Assembly: GCA_029558905.1 (NCBI GenBank)
Contig: JAKQCX010000027.1
Coordinates: 124,001-188,000 of the forward strand
Reading direction: 5' to 3'
Length of the DNA: 64,000 nt
Source of the DNA: Pseudomonadota bacterium
Lineage (GTDB): Bacteria; Pseudomonadota; Gammaproteobacteria; Burkholderiales; Thiobacillaceae
In this document: piece by piece, positions 34,362 through 42,817 of the stretch
How the letters are laid out: every line of letters begins with the position of its first letter
Position numbering within the stretch: the first letter of the stretch is position 1
The notes under the pieces: model-generated
The model's database searches: none
The model's input: only the letters and a program-made list of their open reading frames with translations
What the model was told of the DNA's origin: nothing
Position numbers and translations under genes: made by a program

Positions 34362-37300
34362 TCAACGGAACTGGGTACGGCGCACGGCGCCGACGCCGAG
34401 GCTGATCGCCTCGGTGTGGGAATACTGCACGCGCACGTCGTCGCCCAGGTCCACCCTGGCGGCGGCGGTATGGACTACCTGGGCGGCGATCTCCCGTTGA
34501 CCCAGGTCCGCCACCAGGGCACGCGCCACCAGGGTGCCGCCGCGGTAGAGCAGGGCATGCATGCCGACCTGGAGCCGGTCCGGCTCCAGGGCGGTGAGGG
34601 GGATACGCGCGCCCACCGCGATACCGGTCACCGGCCGGGCCATGCGCCCGGCCAGGATGCGGTCGATGGGCGCGTCGCTGGCAAGCAGCAGGCACATGCG
34701 CACGACGTCGTTCATGAGGCCCACGGCCTCGGCCTGGCCGGACTCGATCCGACCGAACAGCCAGTCCACGTAGGCCTGCATCTGGCGCCGGTCGATGTAG
34801 CCGATCTCGCTCCAGCGCGGCAGGCTGGCCAGGTTGCGCAGGCTGGGCGCGGCGTCGAATTCGGACAGCGTCTCCGCCCAGTCCAGCCGGATGGAGGGTG
34901 GCACGGCACAGAACCCTGCATAGAGGCAGGTGGCCACCCGGGTGATGTCCTCCAGTTCGGCGGCGGCCTCCCGGGCGACGCTGCCGTGGCCGCCCTCGGC
35001 CAGGTCGGCGAACGACACCATGGTCTCGGCCTGGCGTCTGAGGCCCTGCCAGGTGAGGCCGGCGAAGGCCGCGACGTCCAGGCTTCGGGCGGCGGCCAGA
35101 CGGGGGGCCAGGGTCTCGGCCTGACGGCTGGCCACCCGCAGCATGGCGCTGGCCACCTTGCCGTTCGTCGGCGTGCCGGCCAGGGCCAGGCGCGGCTGGG
35201 CGATGCCGGTGCTGGCCCGCAGCGCGCTGGTGCCGAGCAGGCGTTGCAGGTGATCCACCTTGTCCAGGCGGCCGATCAGCAGCGGCAGCCTGACAAACCA
35301 GTTGGCGGGCGCCTCGCGCACCACGCGCAGCATGTCGAGCACCTCCTCCGGGGTATCCGCGCGGGCCTGAAGGCAGGCGGGCACCGGCGCCTCCAGCAGG
35401 CCCGGGTCCACCGCGTGGGTGGGGGTGGCGAGCAGGTTGTCCACTTCGCGCGGGCGCACGTAGGCGAGGAACTTGACCTCCTCGGCCAGCACCCTGGCGC
35501 GCCGGGCGTTGACGGCGGCGATGCGCTCGCTCTCCTCCGCCAGCAGGGCGCGGGCGACGCCGACGTCGTGGCGTGCCTCGGCCAGGTCGTCGTCCACCCC
35601 GGCCTGGCGCAGGCGGGTGGCGTCGATGGCGGCCAGCAGGTCGGCCAGCGCCCCTTCGCAGCGGTTCAGGGCGTCGCGATAGAGGGCCAGACGGCCCTCC
35701 AGCTGGCGCAGCATGGCGACCGTGCTGTCCGACAGGCTGACCGCCTGGGTGAACAGGGCGGCCTCGTCCACCGCTCCACCCAGCGATTCCGGTTCCAGCA
35801 GGGCGGCCAGCAGGGCTGCATCGGCCCGGAAGTCGGTCAGGCTGAGCTTGGGCGTGACGGCGTCCTTCGGGTAGTCGATGCCGGGCAGCAGCGGGATGGC
35901 GAAGTCCGCCAGCAGGGCCGGCACCTCGCCGCTGTCTTCTACCAGGAAGGTGTCCAGCAGCTGGAGCAGGGACGTTACGGTGCGATGCCGGTTGGCCAGG
36001 GCGTAGTCACGCGCCTCGGTGGAGGGCGGTGCCTTCAGGCGGTCGGCGATGGCCGTAGTGCGGATCTCGGACAGACCGAGCACCGGTGCCGCGTAGACGA
36101 TGTCGAGAGGCGCGCGCGGTGGACGGATCAGCCGGGCCTGGGTGGCTGCCTGCATGCTGACGGTGCTGTAGCGCACGGCGGCGGGCGTCGCCGCCTTCAT
36201 CCTGGCCGGCACCGCGGAGGCGGTGGCGGGTGCACCCGCCACGTTGGCCTGGTGGCTGACCTTCAGGGTCGCCAGGTAGTCCTTGATCTGGCCCTGCACG
36301 ACGAGCGCGCTGTCCGACTTGGCGATGGCCGCCAGGGCCGGTGATACCGCCAGGCGCGCGGCATCCGTCGTGCTCATCATCATCTGGCGCAGGCGATGCA
36401 TGTCCACCTGCATGTGGGCGAAGCCGAAATCGGTGATGTCGTCGGCGCGGTCGATGCGGCTGCGCAGGTAGTCGGCGAAGCCGGACAGACCGCGCAGCAG
36501 GATCTGCGACTGCTCGTGGCCGGACAGACGGGTGAACAGGGGCTCGCGCATCAGCTGGGTGTAGACCCGCACGGTACCGATGCGCGACGACGGCGTCGGG
36601 GTCAGCACGCCCAGGTCGTTGCGCAGGCTCAGCTTGGCATTCAGATAAGGGGTGTAGGCGGGCATCGGCTGACCGCCGGCCACCGAGAGCGGCCAGACCG
36701 TCGTTTCGGTCTCGCTGGTCTGGCCATTCGCCTGGTCGATCGTGCCGTGCACCCTGGTCGTGTCGCTGAATGCCAGGGTGCCGTCGTAGGCCAGGAACAG
36801 CACCATGCCGACGTGCATCCGGGTGGCGGCCTCGAGCTTGGCGCCGGTGGGCAGGCTCAGTTCCAGCTGCGTCCATGAGCCGGACTGGGGCAGGGCGCCG
36901 GCGCGCCGGGTCTGGGGTTCGAAGCCCTTGAAGCCGGGCGAGATGGCGTTCAGTTCCTTGATGCGGTTCTCACCCCAGAACATGAAGCCGTATTCGATGC
37001 CGCGCGCCTGGCCGGCGCCGTCCAGGCCATAGCTCACCACGCAGGCCCAGAGGGAACGGGGCGGCGTCAGCTCGTCCAGGTAGGCCCACACGCGCAGGCG
37101 GTCGTAGCTGCCGGACGGGGCGCCCTTGGCGTAATCCAGGCGCGTCTCGGCCAGGCTGTCGTACTTGAGCACGTGGCCGCGCCAGCCGCGCTGGGGCAGG
37201 TAGGTGATGTTGAAGCCACTGGCCGGGATGGCCAGGCTGGCCGGCTGCGGTCCGCCGCCCGGGTCGAAGATGTCGTCCGGGGCCGCGCTGGCCAGTTCCG

Positions 37301-39308
37301 GCAGGCTCGGTACCACGCCGCCATGGGGTTCGAAGGGTATCCAGAGGTCGTTGGCGGTGAGCAGATCCCAGGCCTCGTTGCCCTGCACGCGGGCGCCCAG
37401 GGGCAGGAAGTTGCAGAACCACTTGCGCCACTTGTAGGCGTCGCGGGCGCCGGCCAGACCGTAGGCGGCGCGGCCGTCGAACAGGGTGAAGGCCATGCCA
37501 TCCAGGCCGACGAGGCTGCCGTCCGTGCTCTGCAGTCCGACCGCGGCGGCCGGCACCTTGAGCTGGGTCCAGACACCCGGAGTCGGCAGGTCGCCCACCC
37601 GGTGGTGGCCGGGGCCGTCGATGCTGCCGCCGAACGGGATCAGGTCCTCGCCCCAGTAGGCGCGGTGCTCCCAATTGCCGCCGCTGTGCCACTGCAGCAT
37701 CAGCGCGCGGGGTGGATGGTCCGGGTCCAGGTAGACCCAGGCGAACAGGCTCTCGCCCGCATTGACCACGAAGGGTTCCCTGGCGCCGTCGAAGAAGTGC
37801 TGATGCACACCGCCCATCAGGGTACCGCGGTGGCCACCGCCGGGGGGCGGTTCGCCCCAGGGCGACAGGGTCTCGGCCTCCAGGGCCAGGCTGTCGTCAC
37901 GCCAGTCCTCGATGGCGTGGGCCTGACCGTCGAGGGCGTGGGCCAGCAGGGCGGCCCGGTGACGCAGGCCCTGGCGGGCGCCCAGGTAGCGGGCGCGGAC
38001 GAGCAGGAAGCGCTCCAGGGTCTGCTGGAACTCGGCATCGACGACCTCCTTGTGCAGCAGGCGCGGTTCCCAGGAGGCCAGGGGTACCGGCACCAGGATG
38101 CGGGCCGATTCCGGCCGGGCCGGGTCGAGGGGTGCCAGGCCGGCGCTCTGGCGGATGGCCAGGTCCAGCTGTTCCAGGGGGATGGGGGCGGCGTCCAGGT
38201 CGAAGCCGGGCGGGAAGAAGTCGCTCCGGTGCTGTTCCGGGTCGTAGGCGTTGCGGGGCAGCAGGCCCACCGGCGGGAGGCGGGTGGTGAAGGCGTCGGC
38301 CAGGTCGCCGGCCGGGGGTGGCGGCTCACCGGCGGCGGCGATCTGCTCGGCCAGTTGTTCGATGCGGGCCTGCCAGAGGGATGCCAGCCGGCTGTCGGCG
38401 GCCAGGGCGCCGCCGGCAAGGCGCAGACGGGCGTCGCGCGCCCGGCCGCCCTGACGCGCCACGCTGGCGCGGTCCAGCCAGAGCGGCCGGCCGAGGTCGT
38501 CCAGGGCCAGCATGGCCAGCGGCAGACCCCACTCCTCCCAGGGCAGGGTGGCGCCGGATTGCAGTTCCGCCTCGGCGCCGAACACCGTCCAGGCCACGGC
38601 GTTGCGCAGCTCGGTGGCGGGCAGCGCGGGCAGGGGGATCCATTCGTTCGGCCAGGGGTACCAGAGCAACTGCACGGCGTCGCGGCCACGCCAGTCCTCG
38701 TAGGCGGCCGCGGCATCGAGGTCGTCACGGCTGCAGCGCTCGCAGGGATTCAGGGCGTCGATGTCGGCCACCTCCAGCATGACCGGGCGCAGCACCAGGA
38801 TGCCGATGCGCGGCAGGCTGGGTCGGTCGCATTCCGGCGCGCCCAGGCGGGCACCCGGGGTACGCGGTCGCACGCGACCGGCCTGCTCGGGGCTGTCGGC
38901 CGGACCCATGCCGCCGCCGTCGAGAAAGAACTCGGGCGGTGCCACCACCGGCAGATCGGCCAGCAGGCATTCCAGATCGCGGTTGAGCACGGCATCCTCG
39001 CCGCTCACCGTCAGACCGCGACCCCGCTCGATCGTCAGCCGGGTGGCGTGGAGGTCGCCGTCCGGCACGGTCTGGGCGTAGCCGACCTGGAGTCCATCCG
39101 CCACCCCCGCCACCCAGTCCTGCCCGCGCGCCGCCAGGTGGCCGGCCTGCCAGGCCTGACGCTGGCCCAGGGTGACCGCATCGAGGGCGCGGCCGGGGAA
39201 CAGGTTGGGCCGGCGCAGCCAGGCCTGGGCCGCCTCGGCGGCGGTTTCCGGGGCCAGGGCGAGGACGCGCTCGCCGGGTAGGGGGGATGAGATGCTACGC
39301 GTGCTCAT
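34362..39308 (-). CDS. Large eCIS-associated protein with two jelly-roll-like modules (1648 aa)
   Basis: A 1648-residue protein with no close known role. Residues about 515-625 and 713-860 are two related beta-rich modules; compare LFAWVYLDPDHPPRALMLQW/WEHRAYWGEDLIPFG with LRVWAYLDELTPPRSLWACV/GFMFWGENRIKELN. They resemble concanavalin-type beta-sandwich domains seen in large extracellular proteins. The C-terminal half (about 900-1550) is mostly helical with heptad-like stretches (EGRLALYRDALNRCEGALADL). A short CERC motif lies near residue 190. Candidate roles are receptor-binding fibre, particle decoration or scaffold. GGAG precedes the ATG. Confidence 0.82.
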   Translation of the reverse strand: MSTRSISSPLPGERVLALAPETAAEAAQAWLRRPNLFPGRALDAVTLGQRQAWQAGHLAARGQDWVAGVADGLQVGYAQTVPDGDLHATRLTIERGRGLTVSGEDAVLNRDLECLLADLPVVAPPEFFLDGGGMGPADSPEQAGRVRPRTPGARLGAPECDRPSLPRIGILVLRPVMLEVADIDALNPCERCSRDDLDAAAAYEDWRGRDAVQLLWYPWPNEWIPLPALPATELRNAVAWTVFGAEAELQSGATLPWEEWGLPLAMLALDDLGRPLWLDRASVARQGGRARDARLRLAGGALAADSRLASLWQARIEQLAEQIAAAGEPPPPAGDLADAFTTRLPPVGLLPRNAYDPEQHRSDFFPPGFDLDAAPIPLEQLDLAIRQSAGLAPLDPARPESARILVPVPLASWEPRLLHKEVVDAEFQQTLERFLLVRARYLGARQGLRHRAALLAHALDGQAHAIEDWRDDSLALEAETLSPWGEPPPGGGHRGTLMGGVHQHFFDGAREPFVVNAGESLFAWVYLDPDHPPRALMLQWHSGGNWEHRAYWGEDLIPFGGSIDGPGHHRVGDLPTPGVWTQLKVPAAAVGLQSTDGSLVGLDGMAFTLFDGRAAYGLAGARDAYKWRKWFCNFLPLGARVQGNEAWDLLTANDLWIPFEPHGGVVPSLPELASAAPDDIFDPGGGPQPASLAIPASGFNITYLPQRGWRGHVLKYDSLAETRLDYAKGAPSGSYDRLRVWAYLDELTPPRSLWACVVSYGLDGAGQARGIEYGFMFWGENRIKELNAISPGFKGFEPQTRRAGALPQSGSWTQLELSLPTGAKLEAATRMHVGMVLFLAYDGTLAFSDTTRVHGTIDQANGQTSETETTVWPLSVAGGQPMPAYTPYLNAKLSLRNDLGVLTPTPSSRIGTVRVYTQLMREPLFTRLSGHEQSQILLRGLSGFADYLRSRIDRADDITDFGFAHMQVDMHRLRQMMMSTTDAARLAVSPALAAIAKSDSALVVQGQIKDYLATLKVSHQANVAGAPATASAVPARMKAATPAAVRYSTVSMQAATQARLIRPPRAPLDIVYAAPVLGLSEIRTTAIADRLKAPPSTEARDYALANRHRTVTSLLQLLDTFLVEDSGEVPALLADFAIPLLPGIDYPKDAVTPKLSLTDFRADAALLAALLEPESLGGAVDEAALFTQAVSLSDSTVAMLRQLEGRLALYRDALNRCEGALADLLAAIDATRLRQAGVDDDLAEARHDVGVARALLAEESERIAAVNARRARVLAEEVKFLAYVRPREVDNLLATPTHAVDPGLLEAPVPACLQARADTPEEVLDMLRVVREAPANWFVRLPLLIGRLDKVDHLQRLLGTSALRASTGIAQPRLALAGTPTNGKVASAMLRVASRQAETLAPRLAAARSLDVAAFAGLTWQGLRRQAETMVSFADLAEGGHGSVAREAAAELEDITRVATCLYAGFCAVPPSIRLDWAETLSEFDAAPSLRNLASLPRWSEIGYIDRRQMQAYVDWLFGRIESGQAEAVGLMNDVVRMCLLLASDAPIDRILAGRMARPVTGIAVGARIPLTALEPDRLQVGMHALLYRGGTLVARALVADLGQREIAAQVVHTAAARVDLGDDVRVQYSHTEAISLGVGAVRRTQFR

Positions 39309-39374
39309 GGTGTTCTCCGCTGGGCGAGAGCGCTGCGCGGCCCGTCGGCAGGATGGACGGCGTCGGTGGGCGGT

Positions 39375-41300
39375 TCATTTGGGCTTCCTGGCGGTCTTCC
39401 CGGTGGCCGCCTTGGCGGTGGTGCGCCTGGCCGTGCCCGGTTTCGTCCCGCCGGACTTGACCGGGGTGGGCTCGGCCGGTGCGGGTCTGGCCGCCGGTGC
39501 GGCGGGGCGCGGGGCGACCCGGGCCACCAGGTTTTCCAGGTGCGCACGCGAAGCCGTGACGGCCTGGGCGTCCAGCTTGCGCCAGGCATCGTTGCTGGCC
39601 AGGCGGGTGAGGGTGGCCTTGTCCGGGGTGGCGCTGTCCTCGATGCGCAGCAGACCGTCACCGACGCCGCCTTCGGTCAGGTCGGCCGTCACCTTGAGCA
39701 CGTCGGCCTGGGACAGGCGGCCGGCTTCGCTGCCGGCCTCGGCGCGGCTCTCCTCGGCCAGCGCCCCGAGGGCGGCGGCGGTCAGGCTGGGCGAGGCGGC
39801 AATGCGCGGCGTGGCCAGCAGGCCGATCACCTTGGGCGCGGCCGCCGCGCTGGCACCGGCCAGCACCTTGTCTAGGCTTTCCTTCAGGCCCAGGCCGGTG
39901 ACGCGCGTCAGCACGTCACGCTCGATGGCAATGTCGTTGCCGCCCGCCACCGCCAGGGGGGCGCCGGCGAGGTCGTCGCGGTAGGCCAGGTTGCGCCGGC
40001 GCACGTACCAGAGGTTGTCCTGACGGGCCAGCTTGACCCACATGGCGTCGGAGGGATTGGCGACGTCCGGTTTCGCCAGCGGCAGGGGGATGCGCAGGCG
40101 CCGCAGGATCTCCAGCGGTTTGCGCTGCGCCACCTGGTTGGGGGCGGCGGGCTTGAGCGCGCGGGTGCGCGATTCCAGGGCGGCCAGGGTGGCGCGGAAC
40201 TCGGCGCGCGGCACCGGCGCCAGGATCAGCACGGCGGTGAGGTCGAGGGCCGCCTCGGAGGCCAGGAAGTCGATGGGCGGCAGGGCCAGGGCCTCCTCTA
40301 CCAGGGCGGGCAGTTCGTCGTCCGGAATGATGGAGAAATCCACGTCCACCATGGACGGAAAATAGCGCTGGGTGAAGTCGACGGTATCGATGCTGCCGGC
40401 CGGCAGCGGCCCGGCGGGCGGCAGCAGGGGGAACACGCTGGCGGCCGGGAAGGGACGTCCGCCCATGGCCGCCACCACGTCAGCGAGGTGGCCCTGGTGC
40501 TGCAACAGGTGGGCCAGGCGCAGGGCGCGCGGGGCGAAACCGAGACCGGGCAGGTCGCCGCGATCGGCGCCCAGTTCGCGGCGCACCATGGCCGCGTCGA
40601 TCCAGGCGATGTTGTTGCCCGAGAGGGCCAGCATGGCGATGGGCAGGACGTTGGCCGAGACACCGTCCGTCTTGCCCTCGCCGAACAGGGCGCGGGCGGC
40701 GCGGCCGCGCCGGGCCGCCAGATCGTCGGCGGCGCCGTCGTCCTGCCAGGGGATCAGCACCACGGCGGTGGCCTCGATGACGTCCCCGTCCTCCACCGTG
40801 CGCGGGCCGGTCAGGCTGGTGGGGTAGGCACCCACCGGATTGGCGGTGAACTCCACCGGGCGCAGGGCCAGCACGAACAGCCCGGTGCGGCTGCGCATCG
40901 GCGGCGCCGGCAGGCGCGAGAGGCCGAAGCGCGCGGAATATTGTTCGGCCAGCGGGATGTCGGCGAGGTCGAGATCGAGATCGCGGGGCAGCAGCACCAG
41001 CTCGCCGGCCGGCGTGATGCCGTGCCCCACGGTGATGCGGATCGCCTGCGGGGTGGTACCTGGGGCCACGAACAGGCCCTGGGCGACGCCGCTGCCGGCG
41101 GCGCGGCCGAGGTCGGCCTCGCGGGTGAGGATGTACTGCTGGTCGCGGATGAGGTCGCGCGCGGCCAGGAAGCGGCCGTCGAAGTAACGCGGCCGGTCAC
41201 GCCGCGGGTCGTCCACCAGCACGCCGGCCTGGCGCAGGGTCCTGGCTTCGTCGGGCTTGATGGTCGCGCGGGCGGCGCCCTGGGTGAGGTTCATTGCCAT
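39375..41300 (-). CDS. eCIS-associated protein with basic histone-H1-like tail (641 aa)
   Basis: Residues about 30-140 contain RYFDGRFLAARDLIRDQQYI and then GVAQGLFVAPG and ITPAGELVLLPRDLDLDL, a beta-rich pattern also echoed in the preceding 297-residue protein, so both may share a baseplate/appendage fold. The middle is mixed alpha/beta. The last ~45 residues are Ala/Pro/Lys/Thr/Arg-rich and strongly basic, like a histone H1 tail. The start at 41300 has GGAG about 6 nt upstream. The role is unknown; the tail could bind acidic surfaces or nucleic acid. Confidence 0.8.
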   Translation of the reverse strand: MAMNLTQGAARATIKPDEARTLRQAGVLVDDPRRDRPRYFDGRFLAARDLIRDQQYILTREADLGRAAGSGVAQGLFVAPGTTPQAIRITVGHGITPAGELVLLPRDLDLDLADIPLAEQYSARFGLSRLPAPPMRSRTGLFVLALRPVEFTANPVGAYPTSLTGPRTVEDGDVIEATAVVLIPWQDDGAADDLAARRGRAARALFGEGKTDGVSANVLPIAMLALSGNNIAWIDAAMVRRELGADRGDLPGLGFAPRALRLAHLLQHQGHLADVVAAMGGRPFPAASVFPLLPPAGPLPAGSIDTVDFTQRYFPSMVDVDFSIIPDDELPALVEEALALPPIDFLASEAALDLTAVLILAPVPRAEFRATLAALESRTRALKPAAPNQVAQRKPLEILRRLRIPLPLAKPDVANPSDAMWVKLARQDNLWYVRRRNLAYRDDLAGAPLAVAGGNDIAIERDVLTRVTGLGLKESLDKVLAGASAAAAPKVIGLLATPRIAASPSLTAAALGALAEESRAEAGSEAGRLSQADVLKVTADLTEGGVGDGLLRIEDSATPDKATLTRLASNDAWRKLDAQAVTASRAHLENLVARVAPRPAAPAARPAPAEPTPVKSGGTKPGTARRTTAKAATGKTARKPK

Positions 41301-41328
41301 GATGGGCTCCGGTTCGTCAGGGTGGTCA

Positions 41329-42222
41329 TCACAGTCCGTGCCACTGGGCCAGCAGGGCCTGGGGCGGCAGGAAGCGGCGGCCCCAGTTGTCGGTCACGGG
41401 GGCGTCGGTGGTGCGTCCGGGCGGGTCACCGGCGTCCACCGGCAGGAACAGCCGGCCCAGGAAGACGGCGCTGGGGTCGATGTCATCGGGCTGCTCGGGG
41501 GCGGGCGGCAGGGCCTGGCCGTCGCCCTGGTAGGCGCCCGGATAGGCGGCCAGGATGGCGTCCTGCATGGCGTCGCGGCGCGCGGCGGCGCTGGCGCCGG
41601 CGTCACCCACCGCGGCGGCACCGGGCGGCGGCGGCAGGCCGGTGTAGCTGTCGTCCAGGCCGGTGCGCGCTACCAGCCTGAGCTCGTAGGCATCACACAG
41701 GCGGGCGGTGGCGACGGCGTCGAGGCTGTCGTATGGGCCGCTGGCGAAGCTGGGCGACAGGCCCACCGGGCAGGCGGCGAAGCGTACGAAGACGTCGGCC
41801 ACCAGGGCGCGCGCCGGCAGCACCGGCGCGCTGTCGGCCAGGCGGCGGGAAACGAAGCGCGCCGGATCGGCGTAGCTCGCCTGGACGAGGGTGGCGGCGT
41901 CCTGGCCGGTCCACCACCTGGGCAGGCGGATGCAGGCGGCGCGCGGGATTTCCACCAGGCGACCGAGACGGTCGACTGCCAGGCCGGGATCGACCCGCAG
42001 AGACTCCACCTGTCCGGATGCCTCCGGTACATGGGACAGCCCCAGGCCGGCCAGGGTGCCGCCGCCGGCCAGGAAGACCAGGGCGCGGGCCAGGCGGCCG
42101 CGGTGGTAGGTCTGTTCGTCGCTGAAGTCCCGGGCATCCAGCAGCATGCCGGTGGCGTAGGCCGGTCGCAGGGCGCGTGGCTGGTTGGACAGGGGATCGG
42201 CGGGCGGGCTCGGAAGGCTCAT
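41329..42222 (-). CDS. eCIS-associated protein of unknown function (297 aa)
   Basis: Contains RPAYATGMLLDARDFSDEQTYHRGRLARAL and later LRVDPGLAVDRLGRLVEIPRAACI. Both are reminiscent of the N-terminal module of the next gene's product (GRFLAARDL...QQYI and GLFVAPG...LLP), suggesting paralogous folds. The end (TDNWGRRFLPPQALLAQWHGL) is well conserved-looking. No catalytic motif. By position among baseplate genes, it is probably structural. Confidence 0.78.
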   Translation of the reverse strand: MSLPSPPADPLSNQPRALRPAYATGMLLDARDFSDEQTYHRGRLARALVFLAGGGTLAGLGLSHVPEASGQVESLRVDPGLAVDRLGRLVEIPRAACIRLPRWWTGQDAATLVQASYADPARFVSRRLADSAPVLPARALVADVFVRFAACPVGLSPSFASGPYDSLDAVATARLCDAYELRLVARTGLDDSYTGLPPPPGAAAVGDAGASAAARRDAMQDAILAAYPGAYQGDGQALPPAPEQPDDIDPSAVFLGRLFLPVDAGDPPGRTTDAPVTDNWGRRFLPPQALLAQWHGL

Positions 42223-42243
42223 GGCGGGTTCCTTGCAGACGGT

Positions 42244-42501
42244 TCAGGTCTTCCCGCGGCGGGGCCTGCCCGCGCGAGGAAGCGGTGCGGTGGGGGTGCC
42301 GGGCGCGGGGGGCGTGAGCGGCCCGGCCGGAGCGACGATGACGCGGCCGATCCGCACTACCGCCTGCGCGGGTTGGGAGACATTGCCGCGGCTGTCCACC
42401 ACCACGAGCTGGAAGCGGTGGGTGCCGGCGGGCAGGCCGGCGTCCACGACCACCCTGGGGGTGCGGGTGGTGACGGGTTGGCCGATGGTGAATGTGGTCA
42501 T
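42244..42501 (-). CDS. Small Ig-like protein 2 in eCIS operon (85 aa)
   Basis: An 85-residue protein. Residues 1-50 form one Ig/PKD-like strand pattern (PRVVVDAGLPAGTHRFQLVV, DSRGNVSQPAQAVVRI), closely paralleling the neighbouring 103-residue product. The rest is Pro-rich and basic (TPPAPGTPTAPLPRAGRPRR). It starts in a 4-nt overlap with the preceding gene. It is probably a small structural or surface component; the function is unknown. Confidence 0.72.
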   Translation of the reverse strand: MTTFTIGQPVTTRTPRVVVDAGLPAGTHRFQLVVVDSRGNVSQPAQAVVRIGRVIVAPAGPLTPPAPGTPTAPLPRAGRPRRGKT

Positions 42502-42809
42502 GGCTGGCCGAGGTAGGTCCAGATGTACTTGACGATGGTGCCGCCGCCCAAATCGAAGGACTTGGATCCGTTCAGTTCGAAGCTGGCGCCGCTGGCCACG
42601 CTGGCCTGGACGTTGAGCACGGCGGTGGGTGCGGATTGGTCGGCGACGATCACTTCCACTTCGTCCGCCTTCGAGACATTGCCGGAATCGTCCACCACCA
42701 CCAGGCGGAAGCGGTGCCTGCCGATGGCGAGTGGCTTGTTGGGGTCGACGGTGACCTCGATGCTGGGGGTCGTGGTGGTGATATCGGTGTTGAGGACGAA
42801 GGTGGCCAT
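42498..42809 (-). CDS. Small Ig/PKD-like protein 1 in eCIS operon (103 aa)
   Basis: A 103-residue protein. The N-terminal half (PNKPLAIGRHRFRLVVVDDS, then GNVSKADEVEVIVAD) is an Ig-like beta-strand pattern. The C-terminal half (FELNGSKSFDLGGGTIVKYI, ending WTYLGQP) resembles the G-S-x-S-x-D of PKD domains. GGAG lies about 7 nt before the ATG. Its N-terminal half is paralogous to the whole of the next small protein. It lies directly after the Afp12-like gene, whose C-terminus also ends in a PKD-like sequence (FILDGGASRPADGHQIASYR). Confidence 0.75.
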   Translation of the reverse strand: MATFVLNTDITTTTPSIEVTVDPNKPLAIGRHRFRLVVVDDSGNVSKADEVEVIVADQSAPTAVLNVQASVASGASFELNGSKSFDLGGGTIVKYIWTYLGQP

Positions 42810-42817
42810 GTTGACTC

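Noticed and set aside
32958-36344. 1128-codon plus-strand open frame
   Set aside because: Antisense to the 496- and 1648-residue eCIS genes, basic low-complexity translation, no ribosome site.
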